Source: Acidimicrobiales bacterium (GTDB lineage: Bacteria; Actinomycetota; Acidimicrobiia; Acidimicrobiales; Iamiaceae). Taken from it: a stretch of DNA of 64,000 bases. Shown piece by piece: positions 7,889-16,156 of this stretch. Location of the stretch: positions 1-64,000 of the forward strand of contig JAODBM010000184.1 in assembly GCA_025463985.1 (NCBI GenBank). The letters are read 5' to 3'. The position numbers and the translations under genes are program-made. Under the pieces are notes generated by a model. It was not told the DNA's origin. It worked only from the letters and a program-made list of their open reading frames with translations, and did no database searches. Numbering within the stretch: the stretch's first letter is position 1; each line of letters begins with the position of its first letter.

Positions 7889-8344
7889 TCAGCGGCCGAC
7901 GGTGGCCGGGGCGTCCAGGTCGGCCAACAGGGCGCGGTAGCGCTCAGCGTTGGCGGCCAACTCGTCGAGGTAGCCGTGGAGGGACGCGAGCTTGGCCGTG
8001 ACCTGCTGCTGCATGTGGGCGTTGACCTCGATGGCCTCGCGGACGATCTCGCGGCGACGGCGTTCGGTCGGGCCCTTGCGGGCTTCGGTGCGCAGCTCGT
8101 CAAGCCGGTCCTCCGCCCGAAGGATCTCGCCGATGCGCTCGAGGTCGAGCCCCATCACGTCGCGCAGCTCGATGATCCGCTCGAGCCGGCTCACGTCGCG
8201 GTCGGTGTAGAGCCGCGTGCCGCCCGGGCTCGTGGCCGGCGAGAGCAGACCGAGCTCTTGGTAGTAGCGCAACGTCCGCGTCGTGACGCCGGCCTTGGAG
8301 GCCGCGGCGCCGATCCGGTAGCGCTGCTCGGTCACGCCATCCAC
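7889..8344 (-). CDS. MerR-family transcriptional regulator
   Basis: 151 residues; GTG 8344 chosen, GTG 8335 possible. The N-terminal helix-turn-helix and wing are typical (YRIGAAASKAGVTTRTLRYYQELGLLSPATSPGGTRLYTDRDVSRLERI), followed by a long coiled-coil dimer helix (residues 75-145). No Cys cluster for metal sensing is present, so an organic ligand is more likely. The start overlaps the end of the exporter gene (8332), so it is the downstream member of an exporter-regulator operon and probably activates or represses that exporter. Confidence 0.9.
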   Translation of the reverse strand: MDGVTEQRYRIGAAASKAGVTTRTLRYYQELGLLSPATSPGGTRLYTDRDVSRLERIIELRDVMGLDLERIGEILRAEDRLDELRTEARKGPTERRRREIVREAIEVNAHMQQQVTAKLASLHGYLDELAANAERYRALLADLDAPATVGR

Positions 8345-10179
8345 TCTTCCATCACCGGCGCCGCGTCGGGGTCGGCGACCGGGTCGAGCGGGACACCGAA
8401 CGGCCCCGTGCCTTCGTCGGATCGGCCGTCACCAGCACCGTCGCCATGGACGTACTTCGACCCCCGCAGCCACGACGCCCACGCCGCCACGAGGCACAGC
8501 AGCAGCGAGGCGCTGAACGCGATCACCAAGCCGTGTTTGAACGGATTGGAGATGAGGTTCGGGAAGAAGCGGGTGCCGGTCAGCGTGGCCGCCTTGTCCT
8601 TCGGCAGCTGCGCCAGGACGCTCGGGGTGCCGCCCTTGCCCGGCGCCTCGAGCAGCTTCTGCATCGGGTTGTAGCCCAGAAAGGCGGCGAACAGGCTGCC
8701 GACCGGCGGCCGGTTGGCGATCTGCTGCGCGTTGGCCGCGGGCACGCCATTGGCCCGCAGCCCCGCGCTCATGGTCTGGGGCAACGTCGACGAGAGGCCC
8801 ACGATCATGAGCGAGAAGAAGACCCCGATCGACAGCACCATTCCGGTGTTCTGGAACGTGGCGCGCATCCCCGATGCCGCGCCGCGCTGCTCGGGCGGTG
8901 CTGCGTTCATGATCCCGGCCATGTTCGGCGCCGAGAACATCCCGGTGCCGATCCCGTTCAACAGCAACAGCAGCGCGAACGCCAGGAACGAGAAGTTGGC
9001 GGGCAGGGTCATCAGCAGGCCGAAGCTGGCGGCGGTCACGAGCATGCCGCCCACGGTGAACAGCCGGGCGCCGTAGCGGTCCGAGAGCCAGCCGGCCACC
9101 GGCCCGGCCAGGAGGAACCCGCCGGTGAGCGGAAGCATGTAGATGCCGGCCCACAGCGGCGTGCGCTCGAAGCTGTATCCGTGCAGCGGGAGCCAGATCC
9201 CCTGCAGCCAGATGATCAGCACGAACTGCAGCCCGCCGCGGCCGATGGCGGCGAGAAGTCCCGCGATGTTGCCGGCCGCGAACGCCCGGATCCGGAACAG
9301 GTCGAGCCGGAACATGGGGCTCTCCACGCGCTGCTCGATGAGGCAGAACACGATGAGGAGCGCCGCGCCGCCGAGCAGCTCGAACAGCACCCAGGGCCCG
9401 GTCCAGCCCATGTTGCTGTGGCCGTGGGGCAGCAGGCCGTACGTGAGGCCGATCAACACCATGATCAGCCCCGCGCCGAACGTGAGGTTGCCCCACCAGT
9501 CGATCTTGGCCCGGGTGCGGACGCCGGTCTCACGCAGCTTGAGGTAGGCCCAGACCGTGCCGAACACGCCGATCGGCACGTTGATCCAGAACACCGCTCG
9601 CCACGCGACGTCGGCCAACAGGCCGCCCACGATCAGGCCGATGAACGAGCCGGCCATGCCCGCCACCACGCTGATCCCGACGGCCAACCCCCGCTCGCTC
9701 GCCGGAAATGCGTCGGTGAGGATCGCGGCCGAGTTGGCGGTGAGCAGCGCGCCGCCGATGCCCTGGACGACCCGCCAGATGATCAGCCACAGCGCGCCCT
9801 TGCTGCCGCTCCACGGGCACAGCGACAGGGCCAATGACGCCACCGAGAAGACAGCGAAGCCGGCGTTGTACATCCGCACGCGGCCGAACACGTCGCCGAG
9901 CCGACCGAACGTCACGACGAGCACGGCCGTGACGACGAGGTAGCCCATGAGCATCCACAGCAGGTAGCCGACGTTCGAGGGCTTCAGCGGGTCGAGGCCG
10001 ATGCCCCGGAAGATCGCCGGCAGCGAGATCAGCACGATCGACGAGTCGAGCGAGGCCATGAACACGCCGAGCGTGGTGTTGGACAGGGCGGTCCACTTGT
10101 AGCGATCGGGCCGCTCCGGCGCGGCACGGCGGTCTCGCCGTCCGGCGTCGCCACGGCCTCCGACTTGCGTGCTCACCAT
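8332..10179 (-). CDS. MFS drug exporter, DHA2 (EmrB/QacA) family
   Basis: About 615 residues from ATG 10179; GTG 10191 (ORF-track start) lies on the GGAGG ribosome site itself. Fourteen membrane segments are expected for this family. The DHA2 signature is present: FMASLDSSIVLISLPAI in helix 1, FGRLGDVFGRVRMY loop, and WRVVQGIGGALLTANSAAIL in motif C. A long loop with FLGYNPMQKLLEAPGKGG and a charged C-terminal tail follow. It is expected to expel lipophilic toxic compounds by proton antiport. The MerR gene overlaps its end, and a MerR-type promoter region lies upstream. Confidence 0.92.
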   Translation of the reverse strand: MVSTQVGGRGDAGRRDRRAAPERPDRYKWTALSNTTLGVFMASLDSSIVLISLPAIFRGIGLDPLKPSNVGYLLWMLMGYLVVTAVLVVTFGRLGDVFGRVRMYNAGFAVFSVASLALSLCPWSGSKGALWLIIWRVVQGIGGALLTANSAAILTDAFPASERGLAVGISVVAGMAGSFIGLIVGGLLADVAWRAVFWINVPIGVFGTVWAYLKLRETGVRTRAKIDWWGNLTFGAGLIMVLIGLTYGLLPHGHSNMGWTGPWVLFELLGGAALLIVFCLIEQRVESPMFRLDLFRIRAFAAGNIAGLLAAIGRGGLQFVLIIWLQGIWLPLHGYSFERTPLWAGIYMLPLTGGFLLAGPVAGWLSDRYGARLFTVGGMLVTAASFGLLMTLPANFSFLAFALLLLLNGIGTGMFSAPNMAGIMNAAPPEQRGAASGMRATFQNTGMVLSIGVFFSLMIVGLSSTLPQTMSAGLRANGVPAANAQQIANRPPVGSLFAAFLGYNPMQKLLEAPGKGGTPSVLAQLPKDKAATLTGTRFFPNLISNPFKHGLVIAFSASLLLCLVAAWASWLRGSKYVHGDGAGDGRSDEGTGPFGVPLDPVADPDAAPVMEEWMA

Positions 10180-10205
10180 GGTCCGCGGCACCTCCGTCGT
10201 CCGAA

Positions 10206-10250
10206 CCTCACGTGGACGGAAGATCTACCGCGATCTCACGTGAACGTCAA
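10206..10250 (-). promoter_or_regulatory. Candidate MerR-controlled promoter of the DHA2 exporter
   Basis: On the minus strand, TTGACG (10250-10245) and TAGATC (10227-10222) are spaced 17 nt apart, about 45 nt from the exporter start. The spacer contains ACGTTCACGT, and a second TCACGTG copy lies 28 nt away (10209-10214 versus 10237-10242). ACGT-type dyads inside a promoter spacer are typical MerR operators. Confidence 0.45.
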
Positions 10251-10284
10251 CTATCTCGGGTGCTCACGGTCGCGCGCTCGGGGG

Positions 10285-10749
10285 TCAGGGCGCGAGCCGC
10301 GCGGGGAAGCCCCCGGTCGCGATGGGCCCCCAGCGGCGGGGCGTGATGCGGATCAAGGCCTTGTTCTGGCGGCGCATCGCCTCGCGATACTCGTCCCAGT
10401 CCGGGTGCTCGCCCGAGATGCAGCGGAAGTACTCGACGAGCGGCTCCACCGCATCGTCCCCCTCGAGCACCTCGGCCGCGCCATCCACCTGCACCCACGG
10501 GCCGTTGAACTCGTCGGACAGCACGACGATCGAGGCCGTGCCACTCCGGCGGGCATTCACGGTCTTGGCGCGCTCCGGATAGGTCGAGATCACGATGCGC
10601 CCGCCGGGGTCGACACCCATGGTGACCGGCGACCCTTGCGGCGTGCCGTCGCGACGAACGGTCAACAGCAGCCCGCGATGGCGCGTGCGGACGAACTCGA
10701 GCAGCGCGTCGACGTCGACGGCCGTGTTGGTGGCGATCTGTGGGGGCAT
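10285..10749 (-). CDS. PPOX-class F420/flavin-dependent oxidoreductase
   Basis: 154 residues forming a split beta-barrel of the pyridoxamine-phosphate-oxidase-like class: LLEFVRTRHRGLLLTVRRDGTPQGSPV, then GRIVISTYPERAKTVNARRSGTASIVV, then VQVDGAAEVLEGDDA and a C-terminal WDEYREAMRRQNKALIRITP. Actinobacterial members bind F420 or FMN and reduce small substrates; the cofactor cannot be assigned from sequence alone. It stands alone between genes of other function, with no clear operon partner. Confidence 0.85.
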   Translation of the reverse strand: MPPQIATNTAVDVDALLEFVRTRHRGLLLTVRRDGTPQGSPVTMGVDPGGRIVISTYPERAKTVNARRSGTASIVVLSDEFNGPWVQVDGAAEVLEGDDAVEPLVEYFRCISGEHPDWDEYREAMRRQNKALIRITPRRWGPIATGGFPARLAP

Positions 10750-10782
10750 GGAGCCGACGCTAGCGACGGCCGCCGCCGACGG

Positions 10783-11805
10783 TCAGACCCGCTGCGTGGC
10801 GGCGTGGCAGGCGGGACACGCCACCGTGCTCGTGCCCACCGGGAAGCTCAGCGACGCCCCGCAGCCACGGCAGGTGATCGGACCCGCGGCGATGTCGAGT
10901 CGCCGGCCGCACGCCTCGCACACCACGATCCGCGCCCCGGGCACCGTCTGCAGTTCGGCGCCACAGCCGCCGCAGGTGTGCGCGAGCGTCGGCTGCGGCT
11001 CGAGCTTCACGTAGTCGCCGGTGAGCTCGAGCTCGGCGAGCAGCCGCACGCCGTCTTCGGGCGAGAGGTGCGGCAACCATCCCTGGCAGAACGTCGAGCA
11101 CTCCATCCGCAGGGCCACGCCTGGCGGCGGTTCGTCGGGATCCATGGCCAGGACGCCGACTCGGTCGAGCAGCGCGTACACCTGCTCCATCTGGGCCTTG
11201 AACAGGGCCGCCATCTCCCAGAACGGACCGGCGACCCGCCATGCCCCGTCGGGGGTCGGGATCCGCTGCAACGACCGACCGAGGATCTCCATCTCCGCGT
11301 TCTGCTTGAGCTGGCTCGGTTCGAGATCTTTGGTGACCGCGGCTTCGGCGAGGTAGGCGATCAAGCGCTCACGGAAGGCCTCGTCGGTCTTGGCCCGAGG
11401 CGACACCGCCTGGGGGCACAGCTCGACCCATTGCCGGAAGATGTCGAGCTGGATCGTGCGGTAGGCATCGCGATCCTTGGCGACGATGGCCGCTTGCATC
11501 GCGGCCGAGACGGGAGCCACCAGGCGATGGAACACCGTGTTGGTGAGCCCCGCATTGGTGTCGGCGTTGGCGATCCGGAAGTCGTAGTCGATCAACGACG
11601 CGCAGAAGTCGCAGTACAGGTAGGCCGTGATCGACGGGAGCGTCTTCGGGGCTCCGCAGCGGGTGCAGACGGCCCGCTTGATGAACCCCGAGTGCGCGGC
11701 CAGCGAGGCCGGGATCGGGGCGCCGGCGGTCGGCAGGTCGGCGACGATCGGTGACACGGGCGGCGGCGCCGGACCGGTCGACGTGCGCTTCTTGAACAGG
11801 CCCAT
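10783..11805 (-). CDS. Triple zinc-ribbon protein, unknown function
   Basis: 340 residues from ATG 11805. An N-terminal ribbon lies at residues 47-70 (CTRCGAP...YCDFC), a long helical middle follows, and two C-terminal ribbons come at about 285-308 (CGGCGAEL...CEACG) and 312-335 (CRGCGAS...CPACH). All four ligand pairs are intact. A short MGLFKKR start resembles the small MGFFKD/MFKQF proteins at 2.7-3.5 kb, which also live beside a zinc-ribbon gene, so these may be parts of the same scattered protein set. It diverges from the Gfo/Idh/MocA gene across about 90 nt. Confidence 0.8.
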   Translation of the reverse strand: MGLFKKRTSTGPAPPPVSPIVADLPTAGAPIPASLAAHSGFIKRAVCTRCGAPKTLPSITAYLYCDFCASLIDYDFRIANADTNAGLTNTVFHRLVAPVSAAMQAAIVAKDRDAYRTIQLDIFRQWVELCPQAVSPRAKTDEAFRERLIAYLAEAAVTKDLEPSQLKQNAEMEILGRSLQRIPTPDGAWRVAGPFWEMAALFKAQMEQVYALLDRVGVLAMDPDEPPPGVALRMECSTFCQGWLPHLSPEDGVRLLAELELTGDYVKLEPQPTLAHTCGGCGAELQTVPGARIVVCEACGRRLDIAAGPITCRGCGASLSFPVGTSTVACPACHAATQRV

Positions 11806-11896
11806 CGCCCCCACCTTGCCAAAGACCGGCACCGGCTCGGGCGATGCCGCGCCCGATCTCGGGGCGGCCCACCCGCCGCCAGGTAGCTTGCCGCGC

Positions 11897-12883
11897 ATGA
11901 CCGCGCTGCGAATCGGTGTGCTCGGGGCGGCTCGCATCGCCCCGATGGCACTCATCAAACCGGCCCAGGCCAACCCCGAGGTGGACGTCGTCGCCGTCGC
12001 CGCCCGGGACAAGGACCGCGCTCAGGCCTTCGCCACCAAGCACGGCATCCCGAAGGTGCACGACAGCTACGACGCCTTGATCGCCGACCCCGACATCGAC
12101 GCCGTCTACAACCCGCTGCCGAACGGGCTGCACGCGTCGTGGACGATGGCCGCGCTCGAGGCCGGAAAGCACGTGCTCTGCGAGAAGCCGTTCACGTCGA
12201 ATGCGGCTGAGGCGTCCGAGGTGGCCGAGGTGGCGGCGGCCCATCCCGACCAGGTCGTGATGGAGGCGTTCCACTACCGCTACCACCCCTTCGCGCAGCG
12301 CCTCCAGGAGATCGTGCAGAGCGGTGAGCTCGGCACCCTGCAGTCGGTCGAGACCTGGATGTGCATCCCCCTGCCGAAGTTCAACGACATCCGGTATGAC
12401 TACGCGCTGGCCGGCGGCGCCACCATGGATCTCGGCTGCTACACCATCCACTTCATGCGCCTGTTGGCGGGTGCCGAACCGCACGTGGTGTCGGCCAAGG
12501 CCGCGCTCCGAGGTCCGAAGATCGATCGGGCCATGGAGGCCGACATGCGCTTCGACTCGGGCATGACCGGCCACATGCATTGCTCGATGTGGTCGACCTC
12601 GTTGTTGTCGCTCGGCGCCAAGGTGGTGGGCGACCACGGCCAGATGACCGTGCGCAATTTCACGATGCCGCACATCCTGGGCAAGGTCACCGTCACCACG
12701 CCGTCGGGCAAGCGCACCGAGCGGGCCGGCAAGGGCCGCACCTACCGCTACCAGCTCGAAGCGTTCTGCGAGGCCGTCCTCCGCGATGGTCCCGTGCTGA
12801 CGCCACCCAGCGACTCGATCGCCAACATGGCCGTGATCGATGCGGTGTATGAGGCTGCCGGGCTCCCGCTCCGCGGCCTCTGA
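11897..12883 (+). CDS. Gfo/Idh/MocA-family NAD(P)-dependent oxidoreductase
   Basis: 328 residues from ATG 11897; the earlier ORF-track start runs through the divergent zinc-ribbon gene. The Rossmann motif RIGVLGAARIAPMAL opens the protein, and the family motif EKPF (KHVLCEKPFTSN) is at about residue 95 with its active-site lysine. The C-terminal sheet domain holds FHYRYHPFAQRL and LAGGATMDLGCYTIHFMR. Members oxidise or reduce sugars, inositols or related polyols; the substrate is not evident from the neighbours. Confidence 0.88.
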   Translation: MTALRIGVLGAARIAPMALIKPAQANPEVDVVAVAARDKDRAQAFATKHGIPKVHDSYDALIADPDIDAVYNPLPNGLHASWTMAALEAGKHVLCEKPFTSNAAEASEVAEVAAAHPDQVVMEAFHYRYHPFAQRLQEIVQSGELGTLQSVETWMCIPLPKFNDIRYDYALAGGATMDLGCYTIHFMRLLAGAEPHVVSAKAALRGPKIDRAMEADMRFDSGMTGHMHCSMWSTSLLSLGAKVVGDHGQMTVRNFTMPHILGKVTVTTPSGKRTERAGKGRTYRYQLEAFCEAVLRDGPVLTPPSDSIANMAVIDAVYEAAGLPLRGL

Positions 12884-12917
12884 CGCGTACTTCCCCAGCG
12901 CGTGGGCAAATGGCCGA

Positions 12918-13172
12918 TCAGGCGCCGTCGACCGGACCCGCTGGACCGGTCACGGCGGTGGTGCTGGAGACACGGACGCGGCGCGCCGCGTCCGTGGTGG
13001 ACACGGCCAGCAGGGCCGACACCGCGACCGGCAGCGCCCACCATGGGTCGACGCCGTGGTGCGCGGACAAGAACCCCGCGGCGAGCACGATGACGATGCC
13101 GGCCGCGAGCCGCCAGTCGTCACCGACGATGAAGTCGTACCAGAAGGTGCCGAACGTCTTGAGGTGCCTCAT
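12918..13172 (-). CDS. Small two-helix membrane protein coupled to the permease gene
   Basis: 84 residues: a basic/aromatic start (MRHLKTFGTFWYDFIVGDD) followed by two hydrophobic helices (LAAGIVIVLAAGFL and WALPVAVSALLAV). Its ATG overlaps the stop of the preceding permease-like gene (ATGA), which supports its being real and co-expressed. It is likely an accessory subunit of that membrane protein; no domain recognised. Confidence 0.65.
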   Translation of the reverse strand: MRHLKTFGTFWYDFIVGDDWRLAAGIVIVLAAGFLSAHHGVDPWWALPVAVSALLAVSTTDAARRVRVSSTTAVTGPAGPVDGA

Positions 13173-13918
13173 GCGAGGGCTCCGATCGTCTCGAGGTGGG
13201 TGTGCTTACGGCGCAGGGCCCAGCTGAGCAGCATGCTGCCGGCCACGACATAGGCGAGGATCGCGAGGAGCGAGACATCTTGGCCCGGCCACTTGACGCC
13301 CGCTCCTTCGCCCGCCCAGAACATGCCGAACGTCGTCAGCATCACGCCGACCGCGTACTTCATGGTGTTCTCCGGAACCTGGCTCAGCGGCCGGTGGACG
13401 CACAGCCCGATCACCAAGGTGAGGACCGCGGAGATGCCGGCGCCAAGAGCGGCGAGGCCGACGTCGTGCTGCGCGCCGCCGAACGTGACCACGATGAACG
13501 CCACTTCGAGCCCTTCGAGGAAGACGCCCTTGAAGGACACGGTGAACGTGTACCAATCCAGCCGTTCGCGGCCCCGGGGAGCGGCCAATGCCGCCCGCTC
13601 CTCGTCGCGAAAGATGGCGTCCTCGTCGTGGAGCGCTTTGAAGCCGCTCGAACGCAGGATGGCCTTGCGCAACCACTGCAAGCCGAACACGAGCAACAGC
13701 CCGCCGACGACGAGGCGGAGCCCGCCGATCGGCAGCGCCGAGAGTGCCGGACCGAGCGCGGCGACCACGACGGCGAGGCCGAGGAGCGCCGTGCCGGAGC
13801 CGATGATGGCCGAGCGCCAGCCCCGCGTGACCCCGACGGCCAAGATGATCGTGAGGGCCTCGACCATCTCGACCACGCAGGCGAGCGATGCGGCCACGAC
13901 CAGGAAGACGTTGTGCAC
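13169..13918 (-). CDS. FTR1-like/COG4280 membrane permease, probable metal transport
   Basis: 249 residues with about seven membrane helices in two related halves. Each half has an acidic motif inside a helix: VVEMVEALTIILAVG near residue 17 and FLEGLEVAFIVVTFG near residue 132. The second resembles the REGLE motif of FTR1-type iron permeases, and the two-repeat plan fits. I assign only an FTR1-like uncharacterised permease and infer a cation substrate. A strong AAGGAG site precedes the GTG start. The gene diverges from an RpiR-type regulator across 30 nt that contain a palindrome, so regulation by that protein is likely. Confidence 0.7.
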   Translation of the reverse strand: MHNVFLVVAASLACVVEMVEALTIILAVGVTRGWRSAIIGSGTALLGLAVVVAALGPALSALPIGGLRLVVGGLLLVFGLQWLRKAILRSSGFKALHDEDAIFRDEERAALAAPRGRERLDWYTFTVSFKGVFLEGLEVAFIVVTFGGAQHDVGLAALGAGISAVLTLVIGLCVHRPLSQVPENTMKYAVGVMLTTFGMFWAGEGAGVKWPGQDVSLLAILAYVVAGSMLLSWALRRKHTHLETIGALA

Positions 13919-13931
13919 GACCTGCTCCTTA

Positions 13932-13977
13932 TGTAGTATTCGCTACAGATGACAACTATTGATGGAGTAGACACTAC
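13932..13977. promoter_or_regulatory. Operator pair between permease and RpiR genes
   Basis: TGTAG-tattcg-CTACA (13932-13947) fills most of the 30-nt divergent gap, and GTAG-aca-CTAC (13967-13977) lies 20 nt further inside the start of the regulator gene. Both share the GTAG/CTAC arms. Their position suits shared control of the two divergent genes by the RpiR protein. Confidence 0.55.
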
Positions 13978-14830
13978 AGAGCCGTTGGGGCGCCGTCTAG
14001 CGCGGGTCACCACGGCGACCGAGCGCAAGGTCGCCGAGTACCTGCTGCAGGCCGGAGCCCGGGCCGCCGCCATGTCCGCCCAGGAGATCGCGGCGGCCGT
14101 GGGCACGAGCGACGCCACGGTGGTGCGCACGGCCAAGACCTTGGGCTATCCCAGCCTGCGCGACCTCCGCCGCGCCCTCGCCACCGAGGTCGACGACGCC
14201 GACCTGGCCTCCCGCCTCGACGCGACGCTCAGCAGCGGCGGGGCCGGCGCCGACCTCCTCGCCACATCGGCCGAGCGCCACATGCAGGCCCTCGACGGCA
14301 TGCTGCAGCGCATCACGCCCGACCGCTTCCAATCGGCGGTGACGCTGCTCCGAGGCGCAACCCACACCTGGTGGTGCGGGACCGGTCCCTCGGCCCACCT
14401 CGCGGGCTACGCGGCCTTCCTGTCTCGGCGCCTCGGCCGGCCGTCGGGGGCGTTCACGCACTCGGGCACGGGCCACGCCGACGAGCTGCTGTCGGTCGCC
14501 GACGGTCACGCGGTCGTCGTGCTCGCGTACGGCCGACTCCACCCCTACACGCGGGTCCTCCTGCGCCGGGCGACGCAGGTCGGCGCCCGCACGGTGCTCG
14601 TCACCGACACCGTCGGGCACAAGCTGGCCACGCCCGTCGACGTCGAGCTCGATGCCGGCCGCGGCACGCCCGGGCTGTTCGCCAGCCACGCCACCACGAT
14701 CGTCCTCCTCGAGGCCCTCGTCCTCGGGGTCGCCGCGGCTGACCCCGAGCGGGCCGACGGTGCGCTGGCCACGCTCAACGACCTCCGCAGCCAGCTCGCC
14801 GGCAAGCGCCTCGACGTCGACCCGTCCTGA
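13949..14830 (+). CDS. MurR/RpiR-family regulator (HTH_6 + SIS domain)
   Basis: 293 residues. The N-terminal HTH_6 domain (LARVTTATERKVAEYLLQAG, MSAQEIAAAVGTSDATVVRTAKTLGYPSLRDLRRAL) occupies residues 15-80. A SIS sugar-isomerase-like domain spans about 115-260 (THTWWCGTGPSAHLAGYAAFLSRRLG, VVVLAYGRLHPYTRVLLRRA, VLVTDTVGHKLATPVDVEL). SIS domains bind phosphosugars, but neighbouring genes are not sugar genes. No ribosome site precedes ATG 13949, so it may be leaderless; TTG 13984 is an alternative start that would leave both dyads upstream. Confidence 0.9.
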   Translation: MTTIDGVDTTEPLGRRLARVTTATERKVAEYLLQAGARAAAMSAQEIAAAVGTSDATVVRTAKTLGYPSLRDLRRALATEVDDADLASRLDATLSSGGAGADLLATSAERHMQALDGMLQRITPDRFQSAVTLLRGATHTWWCGTGPSAHLAGYAAFLSRRLGRPSGAFTHSGTGHADELLSVADGHAVVVLAYGRLHPYTRVLLRRATQVGARTVLVTDTVGHKLATPVDVELDAGRGTPGLFASHATTIVLLEALVLGVAAADPERADGALATLNDLRSQLAGKRLDVDPS

Positions 14831-14935
14831 GCGATCCGGTCCGCCGCCCGCGAGCAGCCGGCCTCGGTCGCAGCTCCGACGGCGGACAGGAGGGCGGAGA
14901 CGTGGCGGGCGGTGTCCGACCTTCGAGGCCCGGGC

Positions 14936-15994
14936 TCAGGATGCCAGGCCGAACCCGGCTGCGTACGCCTCGAGGTCGGCGAGGTAGGCATCGCGGGCGC
15001 GCGGCGTGAGCCAGGCGACCTCGAACGCGTTGCGGGCCAGCCGCAGCAGGTCAGCCGGGGCGAGGCCGGCATGGTCGGCCAGCGCGGCGTAGTTCTCGGT
15101 CATGTAGCCACCGAAGTAGGCGGGGTCGTCGGAGTTCACCGTGACCCGGACGCCATCGCGCAGCAGCGAGACGATCTCGGTCGCCTTCATGTCGTCAGTG
15201 ACGAAGCTGTTCGAGACCGGACAGCATGTGAGGCCCACGCCGCGCCGCTTCACGTGGTCGACGAGCGCCGGCGATTCGACGATGTTCGTGCCGTGATCGA
15301 TGCGGTCGACGCCGATGTCTTCGAGGGCTTGGCGGATGTTCTCGATGCTGCCGACCTGGTCGATGTCGCAGTGCATCGTGAGGAGATATCCCTCCTGTCG
15401 AGCACGCGCGAAGACGGCGGCGAACTTGCTCGGCGGGTTGTCGCGCTCGTCGGAGTCGAGGCCCACGCCGATGATCCAATCCTTGTGTGCGAGCGACTCC
15501 ATGAGCGTTGCCATCGCGAACTCGGCGGAGAGGTCGCGCAGGAAGCACATGATCAGCTCGGCGGAGATGCCGAGCTCAGCCCGCGCCGCGACGATGGCTT
15601 GGCGATAGCCCTCGATCACCGTCGAGAACGGCACACCTCGACCCGTATGGGCCTGCGGGTCGAAGAACATCTCGACGTAGCGAACCCCCTGCGAGGCGGC
15701 TTTGGTGAGGTAGGCGTACGCGAGATCGCGGAAGTCGTCGGCCGTCACCAGCACGTTCATGGCCGGGTAGTACACCGCGAGGAAGCTGGCCAAGGAGTCG
15801 AACTGATAGGTCGCCTCCACCTCGGCCACCGTGGTCTGGCCGATCGCGATGCCGTTGCGCTCGGCGAGCGCCAGCTTCAGCTCCGGGCTCAGCGTGCCCT
15901 CGAGGTGCACGTGCAGCTCGCACTTGGGGAGGCCGGCGATGAAGTCGGCAAGGTCGATCTCGGCGGCGCCGTCGGACTCGGTATGGGTGCTCAT
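14936..15994 (-). CDS. Adenosine/adenine deaminase-family protein with altered active site
   Basis: 352 residues from ATG 15994; the ORF-track extension to 16357 is upstream noncoding. The ADA fold is clear: ELHVHLEGTLSPELKLAL (metal ligands HxH), YVEMFFDPQAHT, RIDHGTNIVES and VTVNSDDPAYFGG (metal-binding Asp). FFDPQ and the N-terminal region resemble the adenine-deaminase (Aah1-like) branch. The normally invariant HAGE, whose glutamate protonates the purine, reads MHCDIDQVGSIE here, a longer loop with aspartates. The substrate may therefore differ from adenosine or adenine. Confidence 0.82.
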   Translation of the reverse strand: MSTHTESDGAAEIDLADFIAGLPKCELHVHLEGTLSPELKLALAERNGIAIGQTTVAEVEATYQFDSLASFLAVYYPAMNVLVTADDFRDLAYAYLTKAASQGVRYVEMFFDPQAHTGRGVPFSTVIEGYRQAIVAARAELGISAELIMCFLRDLSAEFAMATLMESLAHKDWIIGVGLDSDERDNPPSKFAAVFARARQEGYLLTMHCDIDQVGSIENIRQALEDIGVDRIDHGTNIVESPALVDHVKRRGVGLTCCPVSNSFVTDDMKATEIVSLLRDGVRVTVNSDDPAYFGGYMTENYAALADHAGLAPADLLRLARNAFEVAWLTPRARDAYLADLEAYAAGFGLAS

Positions 15995-16156
15995 CCGGCG
16001 CACCGTACGAGCCCGGAATCGGCGCCGTCGGCACCTGACGGCAGAGTTCACATTTCGTAACAGGAACCTGCAACCCCCGGGCGGCCCCTGGCCGCCAAAG
16101 CCGCGGCGTAGGGTGCCCCGCGATCTGCGACATGGTCGGCAGTGCGGAGGATGGGC

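Noticed and set aside
7844-8674. Plus-strand ORF over the MerR and exporter end
   Set aside because: No domain and Arg/Asp/Val-rich shadow composition; the opposite strand holds the MerR motif and the exporter end.
8446-9837. 463-residue plus-strand ORF over the exporter
   Set aside because: Gln/Arg/His/Glu-rich frame with no structure, opposite the well supported DHA2 exporter.
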